DNA from: Termitomyces sp. T153
Lineage: Eukaryota; Basidiomycota; Agaricomycetes; Agaricales; Lyophyllaceae
Direction of reading: 5' to 3'
Length of the DNA stretch: 64,000 nt
Assembly: GCA_018296165.2 (NCBI GenBank)
Contig: JACKQL020000036.1
Span: 186,001-250,000 of the forward strand
The notes beneath the pieces are model-generated. The model saw only the letters and a program-made list of their open reading frames with translations, did not search any database and was not told the DNA's origin. Below, one piece after another: positions 1-11,361 of this stretch. Both the position numbers and the translations under genes were made by a program. Position 1 is the first letter of the stretch. Each line of letters opens with the position of its first letter.

Positions 1-2709
1 GTTGCTCAGCCTCAATTGTATCAGGTATTGGCTTTGTTTGAATTCTGGATTCAGTAACTTATCTTTGTTGTCAGGTTGTTACTACCAACATGGTCCATGG
101 CCCATGTGGAGTTGCCAAACTCAATGCTAAGTGCATGGTAGATGGCAAATGTTCCAAGAAATACCCAAAGGAATTCCAAGAGGCTACTCAGTATGGAGAT
201 AATGGCTATCCTCAATATGCCAGGCCTAACAATGGGTGCTTCTTTGAAAAGAATGGTCATTGTTATGACAATTGTAATGTTGTGCCATACATCCCTTATC
301 TCTCAGCTAAGTACAAATGTCACATCAATGTGAAGGTCTGTGCTTCAGTGGAAGCCATCAAGTACATTCACAAGTACATCTACAAAGGCCATGATAGGAC
401 AACCTTGGAGATTGCTGAAGAGCAGAGGGATGAAATCAAGGAACACTTAGATGCCAGATACATTTCTGCAGCTGAAACATGCTGGCACATCTTTGAATTC
501 AACATGCATGGAGAGCATCCCCCTGTATATCAATTACCTGTGCATTTTGAGGGCCAACATGAAGTCTACTTTCAGGATAATGAGCCTTCAGAGATGGTAG
601 TTGCTAGGCCTAATGCAAACAAGACTGCACTCACTGCTTAGTTTGAAGCCAATGCCAAATTCCCTGATAACAACACCACTTATCAGAACTTTCCAACCAA
701 GTTTGTCTATGAAGCTTCTAAAAGGACTTGGAAGGAGAGGCAAAGAGGAACAGCTATTGGGAGGATGTACTTTGCTTCACCAAAACAGGAAGAAAGGTTC
801 TACCTTAGGATGCTTCTGACAGTTGTGACCAATGCAACATCATGGGCTGATCTCAGGACAGTCAATGGCCATACCTATCCTACTTACAAGGAGGCATGCA
901 AGGCCCTTGGTCTTCTAGAAGATGATGCAGAATGGAGGCAGTGTCTTGCTGAAGCTGCTCCAATCCAATCAAGATCAGCTCTCAGACAGCTCTTTTGCAC
1001 TATCCTATTCCACTGTGCTCCTACTACTCCAGAGGCTCTATGGGATGAATTCAAGCATACCATTTGTGATGATATTCAACACAGATTGGAGAATATCAGG
1101 CAGTACAGGGACAGAGTCTCTACTGATGAAGATGTCTATGACTATGGCCTTTATCTGATCAATGACAACCTGGAGAATTTTGGCAAGACTCTTCAAGACT
1201 TTCCAAACATGCCAGAACCCCAACAAGTTTGGAATGTGATTCCAGGCAAGTTGGACATTGTATAAAGAGTTGACATAGATACTGATCAAATGATTTCAGG
1301 AAATAGGCTCATGCAAGAAGAAACAGATTATGATGTTGATGAGTTGAAGAGAAGAGTGGATGAAAACCAGGCCAAATTTAATGGTGAACAACTGGGGGCC
1401 TACAATGAAGTTATGGGCTCTGTTAACACCAACTTGGGCAAGATGATATTCATTCACAGTGCAGGTGGATGTGGCAAAACATTTGTCTGCAACACTTTGG
1501 CTTCTGCTGTTTGGTCCAATGGAGATGTGGCATTATGTGTAGCATCATCTGGGATTGCTGCCTTATTGCTGGAGGGTAGTAGAACTGCACATTCAAGGTT
1601 CAAAATCCCCATTCCTGCTCTGGGTACATCCATTGCCAATATCAAAAGAGGAACTCAGTTATCTCAACTCCTACTCCAGACCAAAGTTGTCATCTGGGAT
1701 GAAGTTCCAATACAACACAAAAATGCCATTGACTCTGTGGATCAAGAGTTCAGAGACATCCTGGAGAAGGATGTTTCTTTTGGTGGAGTGACTGTGGTGT
1801 TTGGAGGAGATTTTAAGCAAACTCTCCCAGTTATCCAATGAGGACTCAGGCAGCAGATGATTGCTGCTTCACTCAAAAGAGGAAGACTTTGGGATCAGAT
1901 TCAAGTCCACTACTTGGTTCAAAACATGAGATTGGATCAGACTCCTGATCACATTGCTCATGCAGCTTGGTTATTGGATGTTGGTGCTGGAAAAAACCTT
2001 GGGCCTGGAGAAACAGTACAACTTCCAGAAACCATGATCTGTGATGACAATTCTGTCACTGGATTGATCTCTTCCACTTACCCTCATATTGATCACCACC
2101 AAAATGATCAGTATTATCTGGACCATACCATCCTTTCTGGCAAGAACTCTGATGTAGAGGATATCAACTCTGAAGTTTTGCAGAGATGCCCAGAAGAAGA
2201 GAAAATCTTGCAGAGTGCAGACTCTGTCATATCTGATGATGGGAATCCTAATGGCCTTGGATTGTATCCAATGGAATACCTTAACTCTCTCAGAGCCAGC
2301 AGTTTGCCTTTGGCTAAACAATGGGACAAGAATGATTGTCACCCACATCAGCACCAGAGTTCTCAGATATAGGATCATCAGTGGGAATGCCAAGTTTGCA
2401 GGATCAATTGTTTTGATTCCAAGAATCAACATAATTGTTTCTGAAGAAGATTTGCCAATTCCATTGTACAGGAGACAATTCTCAGTTTGATTGGCCTTTG
2501 CTATGACAATCAACAAGTCTCAGGATCAATTAGTCAAGCATGTTGGATTGGACCTTCAATCAGGAGTTCTTGCACATGGCCAACTTTATGTTGCACTCTC
2601 TTGGTGCACATCAGGAGATCACATCAAAGTGATTTTGGACCCAGAAAACACATCAAGAAAGACTGCAAATATTGTCTATCAAGAAATCCTGAATGGTTTA
2701 CAAATGTAA
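1..2709 (+). pseudogene. Helitron Rep-helicase (PIF1-like) ORF, broken
   Basis: This is the C-terminal part of a rolling-circle transposase/helicase. The block beginning MVHGPCG near 90 and the KYIYKGHD motif near 380 are typical of the region after the Rep domain in Helitron proteins. The PIF1-like helicase shows Walker A GGCGKT near 1468, a Walker B-like VIWDEV near 1690, GGDFKQ near 1806, and the C-terminal FAMTINKSQ and YVALSW motifs at 2500-2610. Positions 25-74 read as a 50-nt intron that joins LYQ to VVTTNM. The frame has in-frame stops at 639 (TAG), 1263 (TAA) and 1839 (TGA) and at least one deletion near 2320 where the GCPVMV region should be. The N-terminal Rep motifs (two-His and KYK) are outside the window. 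Product inactive; family call secure. Confidence 0.85.
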
Positions 2710-2994
2710 GTGTGACTTTTGTTGGATTCAAACAACAAATTGCTAACTTCTATGAACTTCAGCACCTAATGTATATAGTTGGACCATGTAGTATAGATAT
2801 TCTTAATGGTTTACAAATGCAAGTGTGACCATTTAAATAATTGTTTGGTCATTACTAACTTTTATAATTTTCAGCATCTCTAATATGTACCAGTGAACAT
2901 TGTAGTATTTTGTTAATAATGTAATATAGATACATGATTGGTTTATACATGAAATCTCAGTGTTTGAATTGTAAGAGAAAAGCAACACTTAGTC
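2710..2994 (+). other. Helitron 3' non-coding tail
   Basis: AT-rich and without an ORF. The stretch from about 2735 to 2820 is recognisable, inverted, at 30560-30645, showing that it belongs to the element and not to the flank. Confidence 0.6.
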
Positions 2995-3226
2995 AACAAA
3001 ATATAAAGACCTAACAAAATGAAGTGAGGTTGGGTCTGGGACTTGGCATTGAATTAACAAATACAAAGACTTAACCAAACAAAGTGAGGTTGGGTCTAGG
3101 ACTTAGCATTGAGTTTGAAATACAAGGACCTAACCAAACAAAGTGAGGTTGGATCTGGGACTTAGCATTGAGTAGAATATCAAGGACCTAACCAAATGAA
3201 GTGAGGTTGGGTCTGGGATGGAGCAA
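2995..3226 (+). repeat. Helitron subterminal minisatellite, about 4 units of 60 bp
   Basis: Each unit contains a GTGAGGTTGGGTCTGGGA core followed by an ATTGA(G/A)T-type spacer and an AAGACCTAACCAAA-type segment. The inverted copy at 30139-30560 holds about seven units, so the array varies in number between copies. Confidence 0.85.
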
Positions 3227-3237
3227 GAGCTACAGGC

Positions 3238-3254
3238 CCATGCCAAAGGCATGG
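3238..3254 (+). other. Helitron 3' terminal hairpin
   Basis: CCATGCC, loop AAA, GGCATGG: a perfect 7-bp stem directly after the tandem repeats. The inverted copy has an 8-bp stem at the equivalent place (30106-30124). A hairpin close to the 3' end is a hallmark of Helitrons. Confidence 0.7.
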
Positions 3255-3263
3255 ACCATAGCT

Positions 3264-4446
3264 TGTATTTTGTTATGCTACATACTTGCAAGTCATGCCT
3301 CATGGCATGCAGCAAACACAAGTACAGATGCAAGCTCAAGTTGTGCTCCAGGACATGCAACTTCATGTGCAGCCAGTAATGGGCATGCATTCTAGGGAAG
3401 AGCTCACCAACTGCCCTAGCTGGCAGTATTTCCACAGTATTTTGGACAGATTCCTGTCCAGTTGAGTTGGGGTGGGTAGCCTGCTAAGTGGCAGGGATTG
3501 GTCCATCCCCAGTCTCAGATGTTTAGCCAAGGGCACATGCCCTTGTTCAATCTGTACTTTGGCATGCCATCTTTGATGCAAGGACAGTTCCTCATAGTGA
3601 GTTGTAGTATGATGCCCCAACAATCAATACAGGCATCACAAGTAGCAGGGCCTCAGTAGGCTCCAATGGGCCAGATTCTAATGATTCCTACTGTGGTAAT
3701 GGCCACAGTGCCACAAGTGGAGAGTCATGTTCAGACAATGGACATGAACATGAAGGCAGCAGCACTGCATCCAGTATGGTCAGCACATTCCAAATCCTTG
3801 CTGTACTGGGACAGACAAGGAGGGCAGGAAGGAGGCTATCAATAGCCATTGTCTCCAGAGGAACAATCTTGGATGGGTGGGTTCTGGAGATTGAGTGCTA
3901 CCAGGAGCACTCATGATAGAAGAGCAGCATTTTCCAGGTTGGAAACACCCCTACAAAGGTCTTTGCCAACCAGGTCAAGAGACTTGCCTCTGTGATGGAG
4001 CAAGTACAGTAGTTATAGGCTGTGGCAGGAGCTGCAACCACAAATGGCCTCTCCACCATGGTAATGAGCAGCAGAGAAGGGTAAAGGGTGTGTGGAGGCA
4101 GAGGTATCGAGTTGGGAAGAGGACTCCAACTCAGAAGCATTGAGGCAGAGGCTGATCCAAGTGAGTCAGCAAGTACCACTGGGCTGCAAGACTCAATCAT
4201 GAGAGTAGTTTTGTAGGACTACTTGACATTATTCAGTTGTTGCAAGAGCAACAGTAGAATATGGTGAAGCAGTCCACCCAGATGCTTAAGAGGTGGGCAC
4301 TGACCCCAGAAGAAGTGCTTCACACAGAGGTGAAGCATGCAAGGGCTCACCTGTCCTCAGAGGCACCCACAAGGGTGGATGCAGTGAGTCAAGAGGAAGG
4401 CCAAAGTGCAGTGCTGGAAGTAGGAAAGCACTGCTGCAGAGCAGAG
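3264..4446 (+). pseudogene. Element X, left part: unrecognised degraded coding sequence
   Basis: I do not recognise a family. The plus strand reads as a Gln- and Met-rich, low-complexity protein (runs of QAQ, VQ and MDMNM) with several in-frame stops. It ends in a Glu/Lys/Ala-rich piece near 4390-4446. It is interrupted exactly at 4446/4447 by the copia element, whose 3' flank (11362 onward) continues X. The 5' limit is uncertain because it abuts the Helitron end. Confidence 0.45.
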
Positions 4447-4714
4447 TGTTAAGGATGCGTGATATATAGTCACATTTTGTATGTTTTCCATCTGATTTTT
4501 TCTATAACACCTCAGTGTTCTATCAATCACTGAGGTGTAAGTACTGTTAATTATCACAACATTCCTTACTTATGGTATATAGTATTACCTCTGTTTTGCA
4601 AGTATATACTTAATACAATTAATTAAGCGTTCTATCGATCACTGAGGTTATTACCTCTGTTTCACAGTCCTTTGTCATTACTCTGTTCCATTGTTAGCTG
4701 GTCCTGCCTCAACA
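4447..4714 (+). repeat. Copia 5' LTR
   Basis: TGTTAAGGATGC to CCTCAACA, 268 bp. It is about 40 bp longer than the 3' LTR because a segment (about 4626-4664) repeats the internal TTCTATC..TCACTGAGG and TTACCTCTGTTT blocks. Confidence 0.9.
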
Positions 4715-4731
4715 GGCTATGGGCCCTGCAG
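4715..4731 (+). promoter_or_regulatory. Candidate copia primer-binding site overlapping the gag start codon
   Basis: Directly after the LTR comes GGCTATGGGCCCTG. From memory, the complement of the initiator-tRNA-Met anticodon stem-loop is GGTTATGAGCCCTG, so 12 of 14 positions agree and both differences are transitions. Ty5 and Drosophila copia are known to prime from an internal initiator-tRNA fragment. The gag ATG (4719) lies inside the site. Confidence 0.55.
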
Positions 4732-5191
4732 ATACCTATGATGTCTTGTCAACAAAGTTGACAATTCTGAAGCTTGAGGCCAATGGTTCTAATTGGCCAG
4801 CTTACCAGGAACGTGTCACCAATGCCATAATGTCAAAGAAGCTTTGTCATCACCTCATGAGTACTGTGCATAAACCAGCTGAGCTTGTTGAGCATGATGG
4901 ATTCTTTTACCAAGGTACCAATTTGTTGGTTCCAATGTCAGATATGGAAGTTGAGGACTATGAGAAGTTAATTGAGGAGTGGTTACAGAAGGGAGCTCAA
5001 GTTCACAAAATTATCTATAGCATGGTAGATCAGTCTACTTTCCACCAAGTCAAAGGGGAAACTATTGCCACCACTGTCTGGAAGAAACTTGCATTGATCC
5101 ATAGTAACAAGGATGCCATGTATGAGACTGACCTTCTTGCCCAATTGCAGAACTCCTGCTTTGTCAAAAACAGTGAAGTTGACATGCACAC

Positions 5192-6279
5192 TGATGTGCT
5201 CCTATGCCGCCTAGTGCTGTGCAGGAAACCTAAAAAGAGGACCTGACACTAGTCACTAGATAGGGTAGCTGGCAGTAGGAAGTTAATAGTTGAGGGCGAA
5301 TCAGTAACCGTCCCAGAGAACTAGAGTGAAAGTTGTGTTGTGGAGTGAAGTCGAAAGAAGTTGCTATTGCTAGCGGAAGTCGCTAAGACAAAGTGCCCCC
5401 ATAATGGAGGTAGTGGAGAGTGAGGGAATAAGGTAGAGATGGGGAAAGGCGGTAACAGGAAGACTAAAATTAAGGGACAAATGTAAACTGGTCGCTAGCC
5501 ATAGTCACTAGCGTCATTAAGTTGGATTGACTAAAATAGGCACCCGCAGTTGGCACCACACTAAGTCAAGGTCAAAGTCGAGGAGGCTTATTGCTAAGCC
5601 TGGGTTGAAGGCGATGAAAGAGCGAAAGAGGCAAAGTGAAATCTCTTGCTGGTAAGCTCAAAGATAGCAGTTCTCTGATTGTTCTTTTTTTTTAGTGTCT
5701 ATGTACAGTCAGTATTTATACATTTCAAAGTATAGTATGGGAAAGTAAACAAATAGGCACCACTAGTGACAGCGTCTGTCACTGTGTTTAGGGTGCATAT
5801 GAGGTGTCAGTCTGTAACTAAGTGAAAAATCATAGGCAAAGTCTTGGCGGCACCTAATTGCAAATGAAACCAAAAAGTAACAAGTCCGATGTCAATAGCT
5901 GAAGTGTAGACACCATTCAAGTATGTTGGTAAGCTTGGCAAAAGAAATGATAGTAAAAAGGTATGCATCTGATAATTTGTCCATATATAGTAAGAGAACA
6001 CCGTTTCATTGCTAGAGTCACTAGGGTTGCTAATAATTGTTGCTAGGGAGGGTCTAGGCCTTGATGATTTAGGCCCAAGTTCCAGACTCCACGTGATGTT
6101 TCTCATGATCGGTAAGTCTCACAGTCGCTAAAGTCTCGTGCTTCGGCGTGCTTTGGTCCCATCCTTGGGCTAAGTCTCATGTGCTGAGTGTTGTGACTTG
6201 TGTCGGATTCAAGGTAGTCAGCTGCCGCTAAGTCCAAAATGCCAAAAAAATGGTGCTCAGTGATAACTAGGGCTCATCA
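5192..6279. mobile_element. Solo LTR of a separate family (1,088 bp) inside copia gag
   Basis: Ends are TGATGTGC and GCTCATCA, imperfect inverted repeats with TG..CA limits. ACAC is present on both sides (5188-5191 and 6280-6283), giving a 4-bp target duplication. Excision restores the gag frame. It has no coding capacity and keeps more CpG than its host element, so it looks like a younger insertion. No other copy was seen in the window. A non-autonomous element with short inverted ends is an alternative reading. Confidence 0.7.
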
Positions 6280-6655
6280 ACACTCATCTTGCTGGTATGG
6301 TTGTCATCAAGGAACATCTTGCTGAAATTGGTTGTCCTCTTTCCAATGCATCCTTTGCCAGTTATATTGATACATCCCTATCCCTAGCCCTGTCATACAA
6401 ACCCCTTTTCACCACACTCACTGCAAATGCTTGTGCTGCTGAATGATCCATCACAAGCCAAGATCTCATCTGGCACCTCAATAAGGAGGCAAATAGTGCA
6501 GCAATTGAAACTAGCATTAATTGCCAACATGAAGCAATGGTAGCAGCACACACTAAAGCCCAAAGTGATTCCAAAGGGGATAAGGGCAAATCTAAGGGCA
6601 AAGGCAAGGATAAAGAAAAATATCACTGCAATAATTGCAATAAGGATGGATATAC

Positions 6656-7790
6656 TGTCACAACCCATTCCCTGAAGCCCCATACACCGCCCAACAAACC
6701 CCCATTCCCCTGGAACCCCCCTCTGATGCTTTGTCAAACTTCCCCAGCACTCCGCACCTACTTTGGCTAACTCCAACACATTCTTGGCTAACTCCGACAG
6801 CCCCCTGGCCAACTCTGACGTCTTCCCTGCAGCCGCCAGCGCTTCCCCTGGACTTCCTGAGCCCCTGGGACCACTCTCCCACCATGCCTGACCCCATTAC
6901 ACATCATCAACTCAACACCCTGGCTCCCTCAACTTACCCTGGGGTATCACAATAACCTTGGAACGGACCACGTCACAATTGATCCCATCAACATATCAAT
7001 GCAGCCTGCCCTCTGGTCGTAACCAACACCCATCAACTCCGCCAAGCCCCGCCACCACAGCCAACGTCTCCGAAGCTCTTCAGTAGTCAGTATATAAGAC
7101 ATAGAGTAGCTCCTTGTACTCTAGTCTTGAGATCTACTTACCTATGTACCGGCCTTTCCTGATGTGTTCCTGATTGTTTCTTCTCGTGTTTTGTGTCCTG
7201 TGTCTCGTTTTCCTTATTCTCAGTCTCCCGGTCTTATCTTGTCTCTGTTCCATTATCTTTTTGTTATCATTCCGTGTCTCCACCTGAATCTATTCTTGTT
7301 CTCATCTTGTCTTTGTCTCATTTTGTTCGACTCTGTCTCGTCCCGTTGATTCTGTCTATTGTGTTCAAGTCCTCTTGACCATAACGTCCTCACAAACTCC
7401 GCAGTTACGATTATGAACCTCCGACACCCGTTACCAACCCTGGACCCTGCTATACACTCAGCTCTGAACCCCATCAACCCCTGTTGATCTCCCATCAGAA
7501 CTCCGGCTCCACTCCTGTCATCTGTGTAGCCTCTGCCTCCTCCACACCTGCCATACTCACACACGGACTTATGCCTGAACCCTGCCAAGCCCGTCCTCCT
7601 TCCCCGCAACTTGTCCTCTACTCCTCTGGACCTCCCTGGACTTGCTCAGATCAATTTCCCCTGGCTATCCTCACAAGTCCCCAGTGTTTGGAATACCTCC
7701 GAGTGCCCGGTTGTCAGTGCAGGGAATCATGTCTGCCTAGTAAGGACTTGCCCAGTGTAGCTGAGCCCCCGTGGTCAGCGGAACCTGACA
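6656..7790 (+). mobile_element. Solo LTR of the Tf1-like family inside the copia zinc knuckle
   Basis: TGTCACAACC to ACCTGACA, 1,135 bp, plus orientation, with TATATAAG near 7092 and the TAGTCTTGA transcript-start block about 32 nt further on, as in the full copies. The flanks TATAC (6651-6655) and CATAC (7791-7795) form a 5-bp target duplication with one transition. Confidence 0.85.
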
Positions 7791-7830
7791 CATACCAACA
7801 ATCAGTACTTTAAGGATGGTGGAGGTATGG

Positions 7831-10800
7831 CTGGCAAGGCACCCAACTGGTGGTTGAAAAAGCATAAAGGTAGAGGAAAGGATAAGGCAGACAGGTTAAA
7901 ATCTTCAAACACCATCAAAACCAAGGAAAGTGATGAAAATTATGCCTTTTTCTCATTCCTCACCATTGATACCCCCAACAATGCAATTGGTAACAACGTT
8001 GCACTCACCATCACCTCTGGTCACAGCCATCAAGTCCATGCAGCATCTCCCTCTGCCAGTGTTATTATTGACTGTGGCGCCAGCAGTTATTTTTTGCCAT
8101 CTTACAAAAAATTCCTCAACTATCAGGAAATCAACCCTGAACCTGTCTGTGCAGCTGATGGATGTACCTTTAGCACTCTTGGCAGAGGAAATCTGCACAT
8201 CTGCCTACTAATGAAGGAAGAGGAGAAGTCAGTACCCATTTTTATGAAGAAAGTCTATTATGCACCTCAGATGGCTTTTACACTCATGTCCATCTCATGT
8301 CTTGATGATGCCAGGTGTTCTCTCCTTATTGAGGACAGAATGTGTGTCATCCACAGTTTTAAACCACAATGCCAGGTGATTAGCCATGTTCCTGCAATCT
8401 GTAGGTTGTATTATGCTAATGGTTCACTTACCTCCTCATCCCCAAAATTAACAGCCAATGCAGCATCTAATTCTATCACAATCAGTGAACTCCACCATAG
8501 AATGGGGCATATTAACCACAAAGACTTACAAGATGCTGTCTGTTTGGGCATGATCACTGGCATCAAGCTGAACATGTCATCTGAGCCCAAATTCTGCGAT
8601 GCCTGTGTAAAGGGGAAGGCACATTGTCAGCCATTCCCAAAAAACAGTGAGACCAAGTACACTCACTATGGGGAAAAGATTGTCAGTGATCTATGGGGTT
8701 CTGCCAAAGTTTGGTTGCTTGGTGGAAGTAATTACTTGTATACTAATATCAACTTATACACATGTGAGGAACACATTGTGTTCTTAACTCAAAAGTCTGA
8801 AGCATTCCCAGCATATTGTGACTACAAGGCATGGGTCAAAACCCATCATAACACAAATATCAAGACCTATGGCAGTGACCAAGGCAGGGAATTTATTAGC
8901 AATACAATGAAAGCTTACCAAGATGCTGCCAGCACCACTCATAATCTCACAGTCCATGATTCCCCTGAGTCTAATAGCATTGCCAAATGTGCTAATTGTA
9001 CTATCATCAAAGGTGCCTGCACAATGATGATCACCACAGGTCCTCCAAAATACCTCTGGGTAGAGGCTACATGCTATATGGTATGGTTAAGAAACCAAAC
9101 ACCAACCATGCTTGCTCCCTGATAACAAAACACCACACGAAATGGCAATGGGGATAAAGCCCAATGTCTTAAAGGTTTGTGAATGGGGTGTGCACACTTA
9201 TATCAAGTTGTGAAGTATAGGAAAACTTGAATCAAAGGTCATAGAGAGCAAATTTGTTGGCATTAATGACAAATCAAAAAGATATAGGATATATTGGCCT
9301 ACAAAACACAAAGTAACTATTGAAAGGGACATATATTTTAGTAAGGATGCTTCACTCAACCCAGACAATGTCCAGATTGAAGGGGAGTGGGATGCACCTG
9401 CTGAATTAACCAATCCAGACAATCCTCAGGCCTCTACAACCTCTAATCCACCAAAGATGTCACCCTAAACTGACCCCTGCATCACTCCAGATGCCACCAA
9501 GCTCAAGTCCACTGACATCACATCCTTGCCACTCAAAACATGAAAGACACAGTCAAAAAAGTCAAAAAACCCACAGAGATCTTGCTTAAATCACCCCAGA
9601 ACACTCTGGACACTTCCCAAGTCAGAAACTCACCTCAGTGTTGAAATCAAAGGAGCTAGTGACAAATGGATCCATAAGGCCCTGGAGCATGCATTAGCAG
9701 TAAGTGAGGATGTACCATCTATCAAAGATGCATTGAGTAGGAATGAGAAAGCAGATTGGTCATCTGCAATAGATGCCGAACTTACTCAAATCAAGAAACT
9801 TGACACATGGGACATTGTTGAAGCACCTCAAGACTCAAATATCATTAGTTGTTGATACGTCCTATGCCAAAAACATGGAGCTAATGGCCAGATTGTTTGC
9901 CACAAGGCTTGTCTAGTAGCTAAGGGATTCAAACAACAATTTGGTGTTCATTACACTGAAATGTTTGTGCCAACAGTTTGTGCTTCCACACTCCAAATCC
10001 TACTGTCCATTGCAGCCTCATGTAGTGCTGCCATTGAACAAGCCAACATCAAAAATGCCTACCTCAATTCTGCACTTCAAGAAAATAAAATCATTTACAT
10101 GCAGTTTCCCCCATTTTACCATTGATTTTGCAAGTTACCTCCTAAACTTGATTACTTACCTGATTTGAAACTTGCATGTCAACTAAAACACCCCTGGTAT
10201 GGGACTAAACAAGGCACTCACCACTGGTATGAGGAAGTTGTCAACACTTTCATGGACCTCAGTTTCTCAGTGTGTCGCACTGATGTAGCCATATTCTACA
10301 AGGTTAGTGGTGACAAATACACAATTGTTGCCATTGCAACAGATGACTTCACAATCATTGGTGATTCCACTGCATCCACCTTTCTAATCAAGAAACAACT
10401 TTGCAAACATTTTGAGATCATTGATCTTGGCCCCATCAACTGGCTCCTTGGAGTTAGCACCACCCAAAACCTTGAAACTTGCACCATATCTCTTGGTCAA
10501 TAGGCATATGCATATGCAGTCTCTGTTCTCTCTCAGTATTTTGATTCCCCCCAGACTACTCATCTGATAGCTGTCACCTGTGTGTTCCATTACCTCTGAG
10601 GTACCACTAACATGAAACTTGTCCTTAGGAGTACAGACATTGAAATCTCAGGCTATTCAGATGCTAATTGGGCTTTCCACCTCCATTGACACTCCATATC
10701 CAGATTTGTGTTCTTCATTGGCTTTAGTGCTGTTTTATGGAGTTCAAAGAAACAGCCTATCATCACCCCTCTCTAGTACTGAGTCTGAATATGTCACCCT

Positions 10801-11110
10801 GACACATGCTACTAAGGACATTATTTGGATTCATAAATTACTTACCAAACTTTCTTTCTTTTACTTTATTTCTTTACCTACTAATCTTTTCTGCAATCAT
10901 CAAGGTGCCATTCAACTCTTGAAAGACACCACATTCCATGCATGCACCAAACATATTAATGTTCATTTCCACTTCATTTGACAGACCATTTTCTCTGGTC
11001 ATATCCAAATCCACTATGTTCCTACATTTGACATGATCATGGATATCTTCACCAAATCACTTGCCTGTGTCAAGTTTGAAAAGTTCTGCAAACTTCTTGG
11101 TGTCATCTAA
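7831..11110 (+). pseudogene. pol: Copia pol: protease, integrase, RT, RNase H, broken
   Basis: An open stretch to 9122 contains the protease site IIDCGASSYF (usual DSGAS, here DCGAS), the GAG-pre-integrase zinc region HHRMGH..CDACVKGKAH, and the integrase core VSDLWG and GSDQGREFIS. The catalytic Glu of the usual A-E-R motif is Lys here (SIAKCANC). After a stop at 9121 the RT follows in fragments: a KADWSSAIDAE-type block near 9750, VAKGFKQQFGVHY near 9917, the catalytic ATDDF near 10338, and INWLLGV near 10436. RNase H shows SGYSDANW near 10650, LSSTESEYV near 10775 and the terminal KHINVHFHFI. Several stops (near 9852, 10123, 10501, 10688 and 10979) make it non-functional. Confidence 0.9.
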
Positions 11111-11122
11111 TCTGTGCTCATC

Positions 11123-11133
11123 TCAAGGAGGAG
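11123..11133 (+). promoter_or_regulatory. Copia polypurine tract
   Basis: CAAGGAGGAG lies immediately before the 3' LTR TGTTGAGG, the expected site for plus-strand DNA priming. Confidence 0.75.
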
Positions 11134-11361
11134 TGTTGAGGATGCATGACATATGGTCACATTTTGTATGTTTTCTATCCAATTGTTTCCATAACACCTC
11201 AGTGTTCTATCAATCACTGAGGTGTAAGTACTGTTAATTATCACAATGTTCCTTACTTATAGTATATAGTATTACCTCTGTTTTGCAGATATATACTTAA
11301 TACAATTATTGCAGTCCTTTGTTGTTACTCTGTTCCATTGTTAGCTGGTCCTGCCTCAACA
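11134..11361 (+). repeat. Copia 3' LTR
   Basis: TGTTGAGGATGC to CCTCAACA, 228 bp. It is collinear with the 5' LTR except for the extra block in the latter, and the differences are mostly transitions. Confidence 0.9.

Larger units (their letters stand above)
1..3263 (+). mobile_element. Helitron, 3' part (5' end lies outside the window)
   Basis: The piece has Helitron order: Rep-helicase ORF remnant (to 2709), a short non-coding tail, a 60-bp tandem repeat block, then a 7-bp-stem hairpin at 3238-3254. The end is placed just after the hairpin. A second inverted copy of this tail at 30097-30645 is similar up to a CATAGCT(C/T)G stretch after the hairpin and then diverges, so the element end is probably near 3263. 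A canonical CTRR terminus is not evident. Confidence 0.75.
4719..7830 (+). pseudogene. gag: Copia gag, split by two solo LTRs
   Basis: The frame starts MGPADTYDVLSTKLTILKL four bases after the LTR and runs as a copia-type gag (UBN2-like, with ANGSNWPAYQERV near the N terminus). It continues in pieces 4719-5191, 6284-6655 and 7796-7830. Taking out 5192-6279 and one copy of ACAC restores a continuous DMHTHLA reading. Taking out the LTR at 6656-7790 rejoins a zinc knuckle, CNNCNKDG upstream of the LTR and NQYFKDGGGM downstream; its His and last Cys are now Tyr. A stop follows the ANACAAE stretch near 6443. A lysine/glycine-rich linker precedes the knuckle. Confidence 0.85.
4447..11361 (+). mobile_element. 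Ty1/copia retrotransposon, two LTRs, nested insertions
   Basis: The element is bounded by TG..CA LTRs at 4447-4714 and 11134-11361 with near-identical flanks CAGAG (4442-4446) and CAGGG (11362-11366), a 5-bp target duplication with one change. The internal order is gag, zinc knuckle, protease, integrase, RT, RNase H, which is the copia order. Two solo LTRs of other families sit inside gag, at 5192-6279 and 6656-7790. Removing them leaves an internal region of about 4.2 kb. Confidence 0.92.

Noticed and set aside
2995..3226. CRISPR-like array of regularly spaced repeats
   Set aside because: The units are contiguous 60-bp copies without unique spacers, tied to a Helitron end in a eukaryotic genome.
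5685..5696. Poly-T run as a retroposon (SINE/LINE) tail
   Set aside because: It lies inside an LTR-like unit with defined TG..CA ends and no RT or tRNA-like head.
7164..7378. Hydrophobic Ser/Leu/Phe-rich ORFs within LTRs (also 12956-13162, 36877-37173, 41112-41432)
   Set aside because: They arise from the pyrimidine-rich TCTGTCTC-type stretch present in every LTR of the Tf1-like family, with different frames and stops in each copy.
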